Positions 1 to 8,064 of a DNA stretch of 64,000 nucleotides are shown in pieces; positions within the stretch are counted from its first letter, which is position 1, and every line of letters starts with the position of its first letter. The translations under genes were made by a program, and so were the position numbers. The notes beneath the pieces were generated by a model. The model was given only the letters and a program-made list of their open reading frames with translations. It searched no databases and was not told where the DNA came from. The DNA is taken from NCBI GenBank assembly GCA_963793415.1, contig CAWCAC010000002.1, forward strand, positions 2,356,001 through 2,420,000, written 5' to 3'. The DNA is from CAXMST01 sp963793415. Lineage in GTDB: Bacteria; Actinomycetota; Thermoleophilia; Solirubrobacterales; 70-9.

Positions 1-115
1 GTCAGTCCCTGGGTCCCCTCCTGGGGTGGCGGCGCGTCGAGCGCCCTCGCCGTGGCGCCGTCGGTCTCCGCTGCAGGGACCGGTCGCAGGTGTCCGGGTC
101 GGGTCGGGTCTGGTG

Positions 116-976
116 TCATTCGCGCGGGGGGCGCAGTGCCTCGGTCATCGTCGCCACAGGAGCTTCGAGGCCGGTCCAGATCCGAAAGGACCGCGCACCC
201 TGGCGGACGAGGATCTCGAGTCCGTCGATCGCCTTGGCGCCGCGGTCCCTCGCGGCTCTGATCAGCTCGGTCTCGGTCGGCCCGTAGACGAGGTCGACCA
301 CGACATGCCTATCGCTGAGTTGATCGGCTTCGATTCCGAGTGCCTTGAGCTCTGCACCGTCGCGCCTGGACGAAGCGTCAGCCCCCAATCCGACCGCTGT
401 CGTGTTGACGAGCAGGCCGAACCGCGCCGGATTGGGGCGCTCGCCCTCGGCGAGGACGGCGACGCCGAGCTCGGCCGCCAGCGCGGCCGCGCGTTCGTAG
501 GTGCGGTTCCAGATCGAGACCTCGGCCCCGGCCTCGCGCAGCGCCCAGACCATCGCCCGGGCCGAGCCGCCGGCGCCGAGCACGAGCGCCACCTCGCCCG
601 CAGGATCGCGGCCGAGCGCGTCGAGCAGGGCGGGCGCGTCGGTGTTGTCCGCGGCGATCGCGGGCTCCGCGCCGCTGCCGGGCTCGGGCGCAGCGAAGGT
701 GAGCGTGTTGGCGGCGCCGATCGCCCGCGCAGCCGGGCTCGCCGTCGTCGCGACGGCGAGCGCCGCCGCCTTGTGCGGGATCGTCACGTTGACGCCGGCC
801 CATTCGGGGTCGGCGGCGAGCCGCTGAATCGCGGGCGCGAAGCCGTCCTCGGAGAGCTCGATCGCCTCGTAGCTCCAGCCCTGCGCCGCCAGGCCCGTCG
901 CCGCGAGCGCGGCGTTCTGCATCCGCGGCGAGAGCGAGTGCGAGATCGGCTGACCGACTACCGCGAGCTTCGGCAT
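116..976 (-). CDS. aroE: Shikimate dehydrogenase AroE
   Basis: NADPH-dependent reduction of 3-dehydroshikimate to shikimate in the cytoplasmic aromatic amino acid pathway. The 286-residue product opens with the family's substrate loop (VVGQPISHSLSPRMQNAA), carries NVTIPHK with the catalytic Lys, DNTDAPALL, and a Rossmann GAGGSARAM motif, and has a normal AroE length. The frame stays open far upstream into mltG, but the ATG at 974-976 is where homology begins. It is last in the alaS-ruvX-mltG-aroE run, an order common in actinobacteria, 34 bases after mltG. Confidence 0.95.
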   Translation of the reverse strand: MPKLAVVGQPISHSLSPRMQNAALAATGLAAQGWSYEAIELSEDGFAPAIQRLAADPEWAGVNVTIPHKAAALAVATTASPAARAIGAANTLTFAAPEPGSGAEPAIAADNTDAPALLDALGRDPAGEVALVLGAGGSARAMVWALREAGAEVSIWNRTYERAAALAAELGVAVLAEGERPNPARFGLLVNTTAVGLGADASSRRDGAELKALGIEADQLSDRHVVVDLVYGPTETELIRAARDRGAKAIDGLEILVRQGARSFRIWTGLEAPVATMTEALRPPRE

Positions 977-1010
977 GCCAGCGAGCCTAACCCCGGCCCC
1001 GGAGCCGCGG

Positions 1011-2456
1011 TCAGCCGCAGTCGGTCGGTGAACCGCCCTCTGCGTTGAGCGCGTTCGTGTACTCGGCGGCTGCCTGCTCGAACTCGGCCGAGTCGGCGGT
1101 GAAGAAGTGCTCGCCGCAGGTCCCGGGCTTGACGACGAAGTAGTAGAAGTCGCTGTCGGCGGGATTCGCGGCCGCCTCCATCGACGCAAGGCCCGGATTC
1201 GCGATCGGCGTCGGTGGCAGACCCGGGTTGAGGCGCGTGTTGTACGCCGTGTCGGCCTGCAACTCGCTCTCCAGCAGCTGCCCGTCGTACTTGTCGAGCT
1301 CGTAGCGCAGGGTGGCGTCGATCCCGAGCGTGTCGCCTGCGGCAAGCCGGTTGTAGATCACGGCCGAGACGAGCTCGCGCTCCTTGTCGATCTGCACCTC
1401 CTTCTCGATCATCGAGGCGATCGTGAGCACGTCGTAGGGGGTCAAATTCTTCTTCTCCGCATACTTCATGTCGATTCCGTCGAAGTTCACCTGGAAGGCC
1501 TCGAGCTGCTTGGCGACGAGGTCCGAGACCGGCGCGTCCTTCTCGAGCTCGTAGGTCGCCGGGAACAGGAATCCCTCGAGCGTGGGTGCATCCTCTGCCC
1601 CGTACTCCTTCAGCGGGAACTTCTTCTGCGCCTGCTTGACGGCGTCCTCGTAGTCGCCCTTCAGGCCCGCGTCCCTGGCGACGTCGGCGATCTGGCCGAT
1701 CGTCAGGCCCTCCGGAATCACGACCGAGATCGTCTTCAGCTGCTTCGGCCCCTTGACGACCGGCGCCGGCTCCTCGCCGCCGCCGAGCACGGACTTCGCG
1801 AGCAGCAGCACCGCGCCGAGCGCAACGAGGATGACGCCGAGCGCGACCAGGCGGCGGGTCCAGACCGTGCGCGGATCGGAGGGGCCGCCGTGACCCACGC
1901 CTCTGACCGGGACGCCGTCCCTGCCGCTGCCGCCGCCTGCACCTGTTGCCGTTGTGGCCGGAGGGCGGTCAGCTCCATGCGGCGGCTCGGCGCTGCGCGG
2001 ATCGCCGGCAGTTCCGGTCCGCGGCTCGATCGGGGCGCGCCACTCGCCTGTCCCGGTGAGCCAGTCGCTCGTGTCGCCGCGATCGGCCGGCGGCGTCGGG
2101 GAGGGCGACTGCGGCACCGCGGGTGGCGCTGAGGCCGAAGGCGGTGTCGCTGCGGCCGGTGGAGTCGCTGCGGACCGCGGCTCGGCCGGGGCCTCGGGCG
2201 ACTGCGGCGCCGCGGGCTGGACGCTGGTCTCGGGCGTCGCCGCCGCGGGGGGCTTCTGCTCAGCGGGGTCGGGGACCGCGGGGGTCGAGCCGGTTGTGCC
2301 GCTGATCGCACCGCTGACCCGCTCCGCCAGCGAGCGCCGGGCCCCCGCCGAGCGGGACTTGCGCTTCGCCTCGCGCTCGCGGCGGCGTGCCTCGCGCTCG
2401 GCGGCAGCGGGATCGCCCTCGAGGAACGGGTCCTTGTCGGGCGGGTACTCGCTCAC
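1011..2456 (-). CDS. mltG: Endolytic murein transglycosylase MltG (YceG-like)
   Basis: Membrane-anchored lytic transglycosylase that cuts nascent peptidoglycan glycan strands and helps end their elongation. Residues 1 to about 205 are a Pro/Ala/Ser-rich, apparently disordered cytoplasmic tail, followed by one membrane segment (LVALGVILVALGAVLLL) and the extracytoplasmic YceG domain. The catalytic-Glu region ASMIEKEV and the NTRLNPGLPPTPIANPG block are intact. It starts with GTG at 2454-2456, overlapping the ruvX stop by 4 bases (GTGA), so translation is probably coupled. The very long N-terminal tail is typical of actinobacterial MltG. Confidence 0.93.
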   Translation of the reverse strand: MSEYPPDKDPFLEGDPAAAEREARRREREAKRKSRSAGARRSLAERVSGAISGTTGSTPAVPDPAEQKPPAAATPETSVQPAAPQSPEAPAEPRSAATPPAAATPPSASAPPAVPQSPSPTPPADRGDTSDWLTGTGEWRAPIEPRTGTAGDPRSAEPPHGADRPPATTATGAGGGSGRDGVPVRGVGHGGPSDPRTVWTRRLVALGVILVALGAVLLLAKSVLGGGEEPAPVVKGPKQLKTISVVIPEGLTIGQIADVARDAGLKGDYEDAVKQAQKKFPLKEYGAEDAPTLEGFLFPATYELEKDAPVSDLVAKQLEAFQVNFDGIDMKYAEKKNLTPYDVLTIASMIEKEVQIDKERELVSAVIYNRLAAGDTLGIDATLRYELDKYDGQLLESELQADTAYNTRLNPGLPPTPIANPGLASMEAAANPADSDFYYFVVKPGTCGEHFFTADSAEFEQAAAEYTNALNAEGGSPTDCG

Positions 2457-2866
2457 GCCAGGTCTCCCGGGTGGCCCTGGGGGGCGCTGTTCTCGTGCGC
2501 GACGAGGTAGGACTCGAGCAGGTGCGCGGCGGCGAGCGAGTCCTCGGCGGCGCCGGCGCCGGAACGGCGCGAGGCCGACGCCATCGTCGTCGTCAGCCGC
2601 TCGTCGAAGAGGTCGATCGGCATCGAGATCGCCTCCGAGAGCTCCTCGCTGAAGGCGCGGACGACGCCGGCCTGGGCGCCCTCCTCCCCGTCCATCGTCA
2701 GCGGCAGGCCGACGACCACGGCCTGGGCGCCATGCTCGGCGATGGCGGCGGCGATCGCTGTGACGTCGGGGGGCAGCGTCTCGAGTGGCCGCACGATCGT
2801 GCCGGTCGCGTCGGAGATCGCGAGGCCGCAGCGGGCCTCCCCGTGATCGATCGCCAGGATCCTCAT
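2453..2866 (-). CDS. ruvX: Putative Holliday junction resolvase RuvX/YqgF
   Basis: RNase H-fold nuclease of the YqgF family, implicated in 16S rRNA 5' processing and annotated as a Holliday junction resolvase. The 137-residue protein shows the family blocks IDHGEARCGLAISD at the N-terminus, VVGLPLTMDG, and DERLTT with the acidic active-site residue. The ATG at 2864-2866 is chosen because homology begins there, although the frame is open to 2959. It lies 7 bases after alaS and overlaps mltG by 4 bases, so it is the middle of an operon. Confidence 0.93.
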   Translation of the reverse strand: MRILAIDHGEARCGLAISDATGTIVRPLETLPPDVTAIAAAIAEHGAQAVVVGLPLTMDGEEGAQAGVVRAFSEELSEAISMPIDLFDERLTTTMASASRRSGAGAAEDSLAAAHLLESYLVAHENSAPQGHPGDLA

Positions 2867-2873
2867 CGCAGCG

Positions 2874-5537
2874 TCAGCCGATCGCTTCCCGGATCGCGCC
2901 TGATGCATGCGCGAGCGCCTCGTCGAGCTTCGAGGGGTCGCGGCCACCGGCCTGGGCAACCTCAGCCCGGCCGCCTCCGCCGCCGCCGACGATCGCGGCG
3001 GCGCCCTTGACGATCTCGGAGGCGTCGAGGCCCGCCGCCACCGCAGCCGGGGCGAAGCTTCCGACCAGCGCGACCTTGCCGGCCTCGGCGTCGGCGCCGC
3101 CGAGCACGACCGCGGCGTCGCCGAGCTTCTGCTTGATCTGATCGGCGAGGTCGAGCATCGCCTTCTGGTCGGCCATCGGGCCGACCGAGCCGACGACTAC
3201 CGAGATCGCGCCGACGGTCTCGGCCGCGGCAAGCAGGTCGTCGGCAGCGGCACCGGCGCTGGCAGCGCCCTGTTCGGCGCTGGCGCGCTCGAGCTGGGCC
3301 AGCCGCTCGGCGGCCCGGCGCGCTCCGGCGACCGGGTCCTCGCGATGGCCGAGCAACTCGCCGGCCTCCTCGAGGGCGGCGTTGCGCCCCATGAACCAGT
3401 CGATCGCGGCAGGGCCGGTCAGCGCCTCGATCCGGCGCACGTTCGAGGCGCTCGAACCCTCGGAGACAAGCTTGAAGATGCCGATCTCGGCGGTGTTGGC
3501 GACGTGGGTGCCGCCGCAGAGCTCCCGCGAGACGTCCTCGACCTCGACCATCCGCACCCAGTCGCCGTACTTCTCGCCGAAGAGAGCCATCGCGCCGAGT
3601 GCCTGCGCCTGGTCCTTCTCCATCTCCATCGCGCGGACCGGCCGTGAGGCCTTGATCCAGTCGTTGACGATCGTCTCAACCTTCGCCAGCTCTTCGGGGC
3701 TGAGGCGGGAGCCGTGGGTGAAGTCGAAGCGGAGCTTGTCGGGGCGCACGGCCGAGCCCGCCTGGCGCACGTGGGTGCCGAGCACGGATCGGAGCGCCGC
3801 GTGCAAGAGGTGCGTGGCTGTGTGGTTGCGCATCGTCGCGTGCCGCGAGTCATGATCGACGATCGCCTCAACGTGGGTGCCGGGCTCGGGCGGAGCGCCG
3901 GCGATCCGCACCGCCTGGTCGTCGCCGACGCGGTAGACGTCGACGATGCCGGCCTCGGTCCCGTTCCAGCGCAGGGTTCCGGAGTCGGCTACCTGGCCAC
4001 CGCCCTCCGGGTAGAAGGGGCTGTCCTCGAGCTTGATCAGCGCCTGCGGGCCGCTCTCGTCACCGGGCACGGCGGTCACCGAGGCGACCTCGGCCGAGGC
4101 GGCGACGCTGGTCCGGGCAGCGAGCTCCTCGTAGCCGACGAAGCGCGACGGCGGCGTCCCGCCGACGAAGCCGAGCACCGCTTCGTGGTCGTCGGCGACG
4201 GCGACGCCGGAGCGCGAGCGCGCCTTCTCGCGCTGCTGCTCCATCAGCGCCTCGAAGCCGGCATCGTCAACCGAGAGGCCGTGCTCGGCGACGAGCTCGC
4301 GGGTCATCTCGTATGGGAAGCCGTAGGTGTCGTGCAGCTGGAAGGCATCGGCGGCGTCGATCCACGAGGTGCTGTTCTCGAGCGCGTCGGCAATCAGCCG
4401 GCCGAGCAGCTCCGAGCCGCGATCGAGGGTGCGGCCGAAGCTCTCCTCCTCGCTCGTGACCCAGCGCAGGATCGTCGCCCGCTCGGCCTCGACCTGCGGG
4501 TGGATTCCCGCGTACATCTCGATCACGCGCTCGGCGAAGTCGCCGAACCAGGGCGCCTCGAGGCCGATCACGCGGCCCTGCTGGATCGCGCGCCGCATCA
4601 CCCGCCGCAGCACGTAGCCGCGATCCTCGTTCGAGGGCACGACGCCGTCGGCGAGCAGCTCGACCGTGCCGCGCACGTGGTCGGCGATGATCCGCATCGC
4701 CCGCACCGCCTGCGGGTCGGCGGCCTCGTCGTAGCTGCGACCGGAGTGGCGCTCGGCGAGCTCGACCAGGGGCCGCAGCAGGTCGGTGTCGAAGACGGAG
4801 TCGACACCCTGCTGGATCACGGCCATCCGCTCGAGGCCGAGGCCGGTGTCGATGTTCTTCTTCGGCAGTTCGGTGAGGCTGCCGTCCTCGTGCAGCTCGA
4901 GCGCCATGAAGACCAGGTTCCAGTACTCGAGGAAGCGGTCCGAGTCGTCGCCGGGCCGGTCGTCGGGGCCGCCGAAGGCGGGTCCGCGGTCGAGGTAGAG
5001 CTCCGAGCACGGGCCGCAGGGACCGGTCGGGCCCGCCTGCCAGAAGTTCTCCGAGCGCGGCAGCTGCACGATCCGCTCGGAGGGCACGCCCTTGGCGAGC
5101 CACAGGTCGATCGCCTCGGTGTCGGGGCCGAGACCGAGCTCCTCGTCGCCGCCGAAGACCGTGATCCAGACCTTCTCCGGATCGAAGCCGAAGCCGTCGG
5201 GGCTCGTCGAGAGCTCCCAGCCGAAGTCGATCGCGTCCTTTTTGAAGTAGTCGCCGAAGCTGAAGTTGCCGAGCATCTCGAAGTAGGTGAGATGGCGCTT
5301 GGTCGAGCCGACCGACTCGATGTCGGGTGTCCGGAAGCAGCGCTGCGAGCTGGTCAGGCGGGAGGCCGGCGGCTGCTCGCGGCCGAGGAAGTAGGGCTTG
5401 AACGGCTGCATGCCGGCGACGGTCAGCAGCGTCGAGGTGTCGGTCGGCGCAGGGACCAGCGAAGCCGAGGGCCGGCGCAGGTGCCCATTCGCCTCGAAAA
5501 AGGACAGGTATCTCTCGCGGATCTCGTCCGAAGTCAC
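2874..5537 (-). CDS. alaS: Alanyl-tRNA synthetase
   Basis: Charges tRNA-Ala and edits mischarged Ser/Gly. The 887-residue protein is full length: class II catalytic core at the N-terminus (SQRCFRTPDIESVG, GPCGPCSELY), editing-domain zinc motifs HTATHLLH (about residue 570) and CGGTH (about residue 675), and a C-terminal C-Ala/DHHA1 region ending in a glycine stretch. It starts with GTG at 5535-5537. First gene of the alaS-ruvX-mltG-aroE run. A long open frame on the opposite strand is a GC-codon shadow. Confidence 0.97.
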   Translation of the reverse strand: MTSDEIRERYLSFFEANGHLRRPSASLVPAPTDTSTLLTVAGMQPFKPYFLGREQPPASRLTSSQRCFRTPDIESVGSTKRHLTYFEMLGNFSFGDYFKKDAIDFGWELSTSPDGFGFDPEKVWITVFGGDEELGLGPDTEAIDLWLAKGVPSERIVQLPRSENFWQAGPTGPCGPCSELYLDRGPAFGGPDDRPGDDSDRFLEYWNLVFMALELHEDGSLTELPKKNIDTGLGLERMAVIQQGVDSVFDTDLLRPLVELAERHSGRSYDEAADPQAVRAMRIIADHVRGTVELLADGVVPSNEDRGYVLRRVMRRAIQQGRVIGLEAPWFGDFAERVIEMYAGIHPQVEAERATILRWVTSEEESFGRTLDRGSELLGRLIADALENSTSWIDAADAFQLHDTYGFPYEMTRELVAEHGLSVDDAGFEALMEQQREKARSRSGVAVADDHEAVLGFVGGTPPSRFVGYEELAARTSVAASAEVASVTAVPGDESGPQALIKLEDSPFYPEGGGQVADSGTLRWNGTEAGIVDVYRVGDDQAVRIAGAPPEPGTHVEAIVDHDSRHATMRNHTATHLLHAALRSVLGTHVRQAGSAVRPDKLRFDFTHGSRLSPEELAKVETIVNDWIKASRPVRAMEMEKDQAQALGAMALFGEKYGDWVRMVEVEDVSRELCGGTHVANTAEIGIFKLVSEGSSASNVRRIEALTGPAAIDWFMGRNAALEEAGELLGHREDPVAGARRAAERLAQLERASAEQGAASAGAAADDLLAAAETVGAISVVVGSVGPMADQKAMLDLADQIKQKLGDAAVVLGGADAEAGKVALVGSFAPAAVAAGLDASEIVKGAAAIVGGGGGGRAEVAQAGGRDPSKLDEALAHASGAIREAIG

Positions 5538-5605
5538 GAGCGTGAAGGGTAGTTGAGCGCTGTGTGAAGAGATCCCGGGTTACCGGCGCGCTCGTCGAGG
5601 CGCTG

Positions 5606-7045
5606 TCAGGCGATGGTGCCGTGGCCGACGATCAGCTCGCCGGCGTAGAAGACGGCCGTCTGGCCCGGGGCCGGCCGCCGGGTCTCGCGCTCGAGCTCGA
5701 CGAGCAGCTTGCCATCGTCCCCCTCGGCCACCGAGCAGGGCTGCGCGGGGGCGCGGTAGCGGAGCTTGACCGCGTCGATCCGCTCGGCCGGGCGGTGCAG
5801 CGTCGGGCCGCTGACCGCAACCCGGGCCTCGGCCAGCTCGGCCGCGGTGCCGACGGTGACCGTGTTGCGGCGCGCGTCGGTCGCGAGCACGTACAGCGGT
5901 TTCGGCGCGGCGAGACGGAGGCCGCGACGCTGGCCGATCGTGAAGTTGTGGTGGCCCTCGTGGAGGCCGAGCGGGCGGCCGCCGCTGTCGACGATCTCGC
6001 CCTCGCGGGTGCCGAGGCCGCCGTGCTTGGCGAGGAAGCCGCTCTTGCCGACGCCGGCGAGGAAGCAGAGGTCCTGGCTCTCGGGACGGGAGGCCACCGG
6101 CAGCTCCGCCGCCGCTGCGATCTCGCGCACCTCAGGCTTGGTGAACGGCGCCAGTGGGAAGCGCATCAACCCGAGCCGCTCTGTCGGCAGCGCCGCGAGC
6201 ATGTAGGTCTGGTCCTTGGCCGCGTCGAGCGCGGGCGCGAGCAGCGGCCCCTCGCCGTCGTCGACGACACGGGCGTAATGCCCGGTGGCGAGGCCGCGGG
6301 CGCCGAGCCGCTCGGCGAGGTCGATCATCGGCTCGAGCCGGACCCGCCCGTTGCAGCGCACGCACGGGTTCGGGGTGACTCCCTCCGCGTAGCCGACCAG
6401 GAACGGCTCGACGACCCCGGCCCGGAACTCGTCGCGGAGGTCGACCGTCAGATGCGGGATCCCGATCGCGTGAGCGACGCCGCGAGCGAGCCGCACCGCC
6501 TGCGGTGAGCAGCAGCTCTGCTCGCCGTCGTTCTCCGGATCTGACCAGAGCTCGAGCGTCACCGCCAACACATCGCGGCCCTCGCGAGCCTCCAGGTGGG
6601 CGGCGACGGCGCTGTCGACGCCGCCGCTCATCGCGACCAGCACCCGCTCGGGAGCGCCCGGCCCGGGCTCCCCGAGCAGCTCCCCGCCGGCCATCACGGC
6701 GGCCCCAAGCGCGCGGTGCAGGGCATCCGCGGCGAGCTCGGCGCCGTGCCGGCCGACCGGGCTGAGGCCGCCGAGCTCGGCGTCGATTTCCGCCGCCCCG
6801 ATCAGGGCCGCCTCGGCGAGGCCGGCGTCGTCGATCAGCTCAGCCGTGGCCGCAGCAGCGGCCCGTGCTGAGGCGCAGCCTTCGGTCGCGACGCGCACGT
6901 CGGCGACGCGGCCCGCCTCGAGGCGCAGCGAGATCGCGACGATGTCGCCGCAGGCCGCGCCCCCGGCGCTGCCGCCGGCCGAGCCCGGCAGCGGCTCGCC
7001 GTGATGGGAGCCGTCGCGTGCGTAGTGCTCGAATGCCTCGCTCAT
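5606..7045 (-). CDS. mnmA: IscU-like domain fused to tRNA 2-thiouridylase MnmA
   Basis: Residues about 130-479 are a complete MnmA, which thiolates U34 of Lys/Glu/Gln tRNAs: PP-loop SGGVDS (140-145), catalytic Cys in TPNPCVRCNGRV, second Cys in ESQDLCF, and a CCS motif after the PP-loop domain. Residues about 25-120 resemble the NifU-N/IscU iron-sulfur scaffold: a CGD motif (Cys32, Asp34), an EGCASA motif (Cys57), and an LSPVGRHGAELAADAL segment matching IscU's third-cysteine region, except that the Cys is Gly101 (His100 is kept). The scaffold fold is inferred from pattern; the fusion is in one uninterrupted frame with an ATG at 7043-7045. It suggests local delivery of sulfur or a cluster to the thiolase. 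Confidence 0.92.
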   Translation of the reverse strand: MSEAFEHYARDGSHHGEPLPGSAGGSAGGAACGDIVAISLRLEAGRVADVRVATEGCASARAAAAATAELIDDAGLAEAALIGAAEIDAELGGLSPVGRHGAELAADALHRALGAAVMAGGELLGEPGPGAPERVLVAMSGGVDSAVAAHLEAREGRDVLAVTLELWSDPENDGEQSCCSPQAVRLARGVAHAIGIPHLTVDLRDEFRAGVVEPFLVGYAEGVTPNPCVRCNGRVRLEPMIDLAERLGARGLATGHYARVVDDGEGPLLAPALDAAKDQTYMLAALPTERLGLMRFPLAPFTKPEVREIAAAAELPVASRPESQDLCFLAGVGKSGFLAKHGGLGTREGEIVDSGGRPLGLHEGHHNFTIGQRRGLRLAAPKPLYVLATDARRNTVTVGTAAELAEARVAVSGPTLHRPAERIDAVKLRYRAPAQPCSVAEGDDGKLLVELERETRRPAPGQTAVFYAGELIVGHGTIA

Positions 7046-7093
7046 CTGCCGCTCAGGGTAGAGCGCGCCGGGGCTCGCCCCGGCCGGCCCGGG

Positions 7094-7750
7094 TCACTCC
7101 GGATAGGAAGGAACGTTGCCGCCCGAGTAGAGCGCGTCCTCGAGCGCCGTCCGCACGCTCTTATCGCTGCGGAAGCCCTCCGAGACGGTCGCGGTCGGCA
7201 CATCGCCACTCTTGTCGCGCGGGCGGATCACGACCAGCGACGGTGTCCGCGTGACCGAGACGCCTTGGGTGATCCGCGCGTAGCCGGCGATCTTGCCGGC
7301 CGGCACGACGAAGACCTCGACGCCGCCGCGACTCCGAAGGGCCTTCGTGTACCGCTCGACGGTCCCGTCGGAGATCCCCTTGGGATCGATCACCAGCAGC
7401 GCGATCGCCTTGTTCTTCGCGTAGGCGATCAAGACGTCTTTCGGCAGGCCCTCTCCGGCGAGCAGGCCTTCGGAGGAGCTGGGGGCCGAGCCGGAGCTGG
7501 AGCCGACGGCGGCGTCGGCGACGGGCGCCGGAGCGGTGGTGACCGGGGCCGTTGCCGGGGCCGGAGTCGCGGCCGGGTCGGCGGTACTCGCGTCGGCGCT
7601 CGCTGCAGGGTCGCTCGCGGAGCTCGAGGCGGTGTCAGGCTCGGGGTCGCCGCCGCCCATCGAGGTGAGCAGCATGAAGGCGAGCAGAATGCCGCCGATC
7701 CCGAGCACGGCGAGCTGCACGCGCGGGTTCTCGTTCAGCGCCTTGCGCAC
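7094..7750 (-). CDS. Membrane-anchored thioredoxin-fold-like protein without CXXC
   Basis: 218 residues from the GTG at 7748-7750, chosen because a GGGGGG ribosome-binding stretch lies just upstream; the frame is open to 7873. A short cytoplasmic segment precedes one membrane helix (VQLAVLGIGGILLAFMLL), a Ser/Ala/Pro linker of about 60 residues, and a C-terminal domain of about 110 residues. That domain has thioredoxin-like features, with a strand AIALLVID and a TRTPSLVVI motif resembling the cis-Pro loop, but no cysteine pair. A role in protein-protein contact, for example with a cell-surface or pilus system, is only a guess. Confidence 0.75.
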   Translation of the reverse strand: MRKALNENPRVQLAVLGIGGILLAFMLLTSMGGGDPEPDTASSSASDPAASADASTADPAATPAPATAPVTTAPAPVADAAVGSSSGSAPSSSEGLLAGEGLPKDVLIAYAKNKAIALLVIDPKGISDGTVERYTKALRSRGGVEVFVVPAGKIAGYARITQGVSVTRTPSLVVIRPRDKSGDVPTATVSEGFRSDKSVRTALEDALYSGGNVPSYPE

Positions 7751-8064
7751 CGGAACCCATCCCCCCTGGAGAAGTAGCTGGACCCCAGCTTGCCGGTGCC
7801 GCTCGGCTGTGGAACCTGAATAGTCAGGTGGGGAATCGGCGAGGCTGCCGCGCACGGCGCCCCGGAACTCCATCCCCTAGCCAATTGCGTTGGTTCACAA
7901 ATGGAACGGCTGTCGAACAAGCTCGGGCCCATGGTCAAGTTAGCACTCACTGGTTCGACCTCGGGGGGGCAAACCTTGAACCTGTCTGGACGCCGCCACG
8001 TACTGCGCTCGGCGTCCGGAAACTACGGATGAGGAGGCTCTGCGGCTGACCTAGCGTCGTCGTC
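7751..8064. promoter_or_regulatory. Divergent intergenic region with small hairpins
   Basis: This 314-base region separates two divergent genes and must hold both promoters. On the minus strand, in the leader of the thioredoxin-like gene, there are two compact hairpins: CCTGA/TCAGG with a 4-base loop (7815-7828) and GCTGG/CCAGC with a 3-base loop (7777-7789), the latter just ahead of the ribosome-binding site. The more AT-rich part around 7890-7960 is the likeliest promoter zone. I could not match it to a known riboswitch. Confidence 0.35.

Noticed and set aside
1..115. Possible gene or terminator left of aroE
   Set aside because: Only a weak CCCC/GGGG hairpin and no credible coding frame; the region is too close to the edge to judge.
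3714..5552. 612-codon open frame on the plus strand opposite alaS
   Set aside because: It is an exact antisense shadow; its composition follows the GC-rich third positions of alaS and it has no recognisable domain.
7751..7873. Possible c-di-GMP or c-di-AMP riboswitch in the leader of the thioredoxin-like gene
   Set aside because: Hairpins are present but the conserved core sequences of either riboswitch are not.
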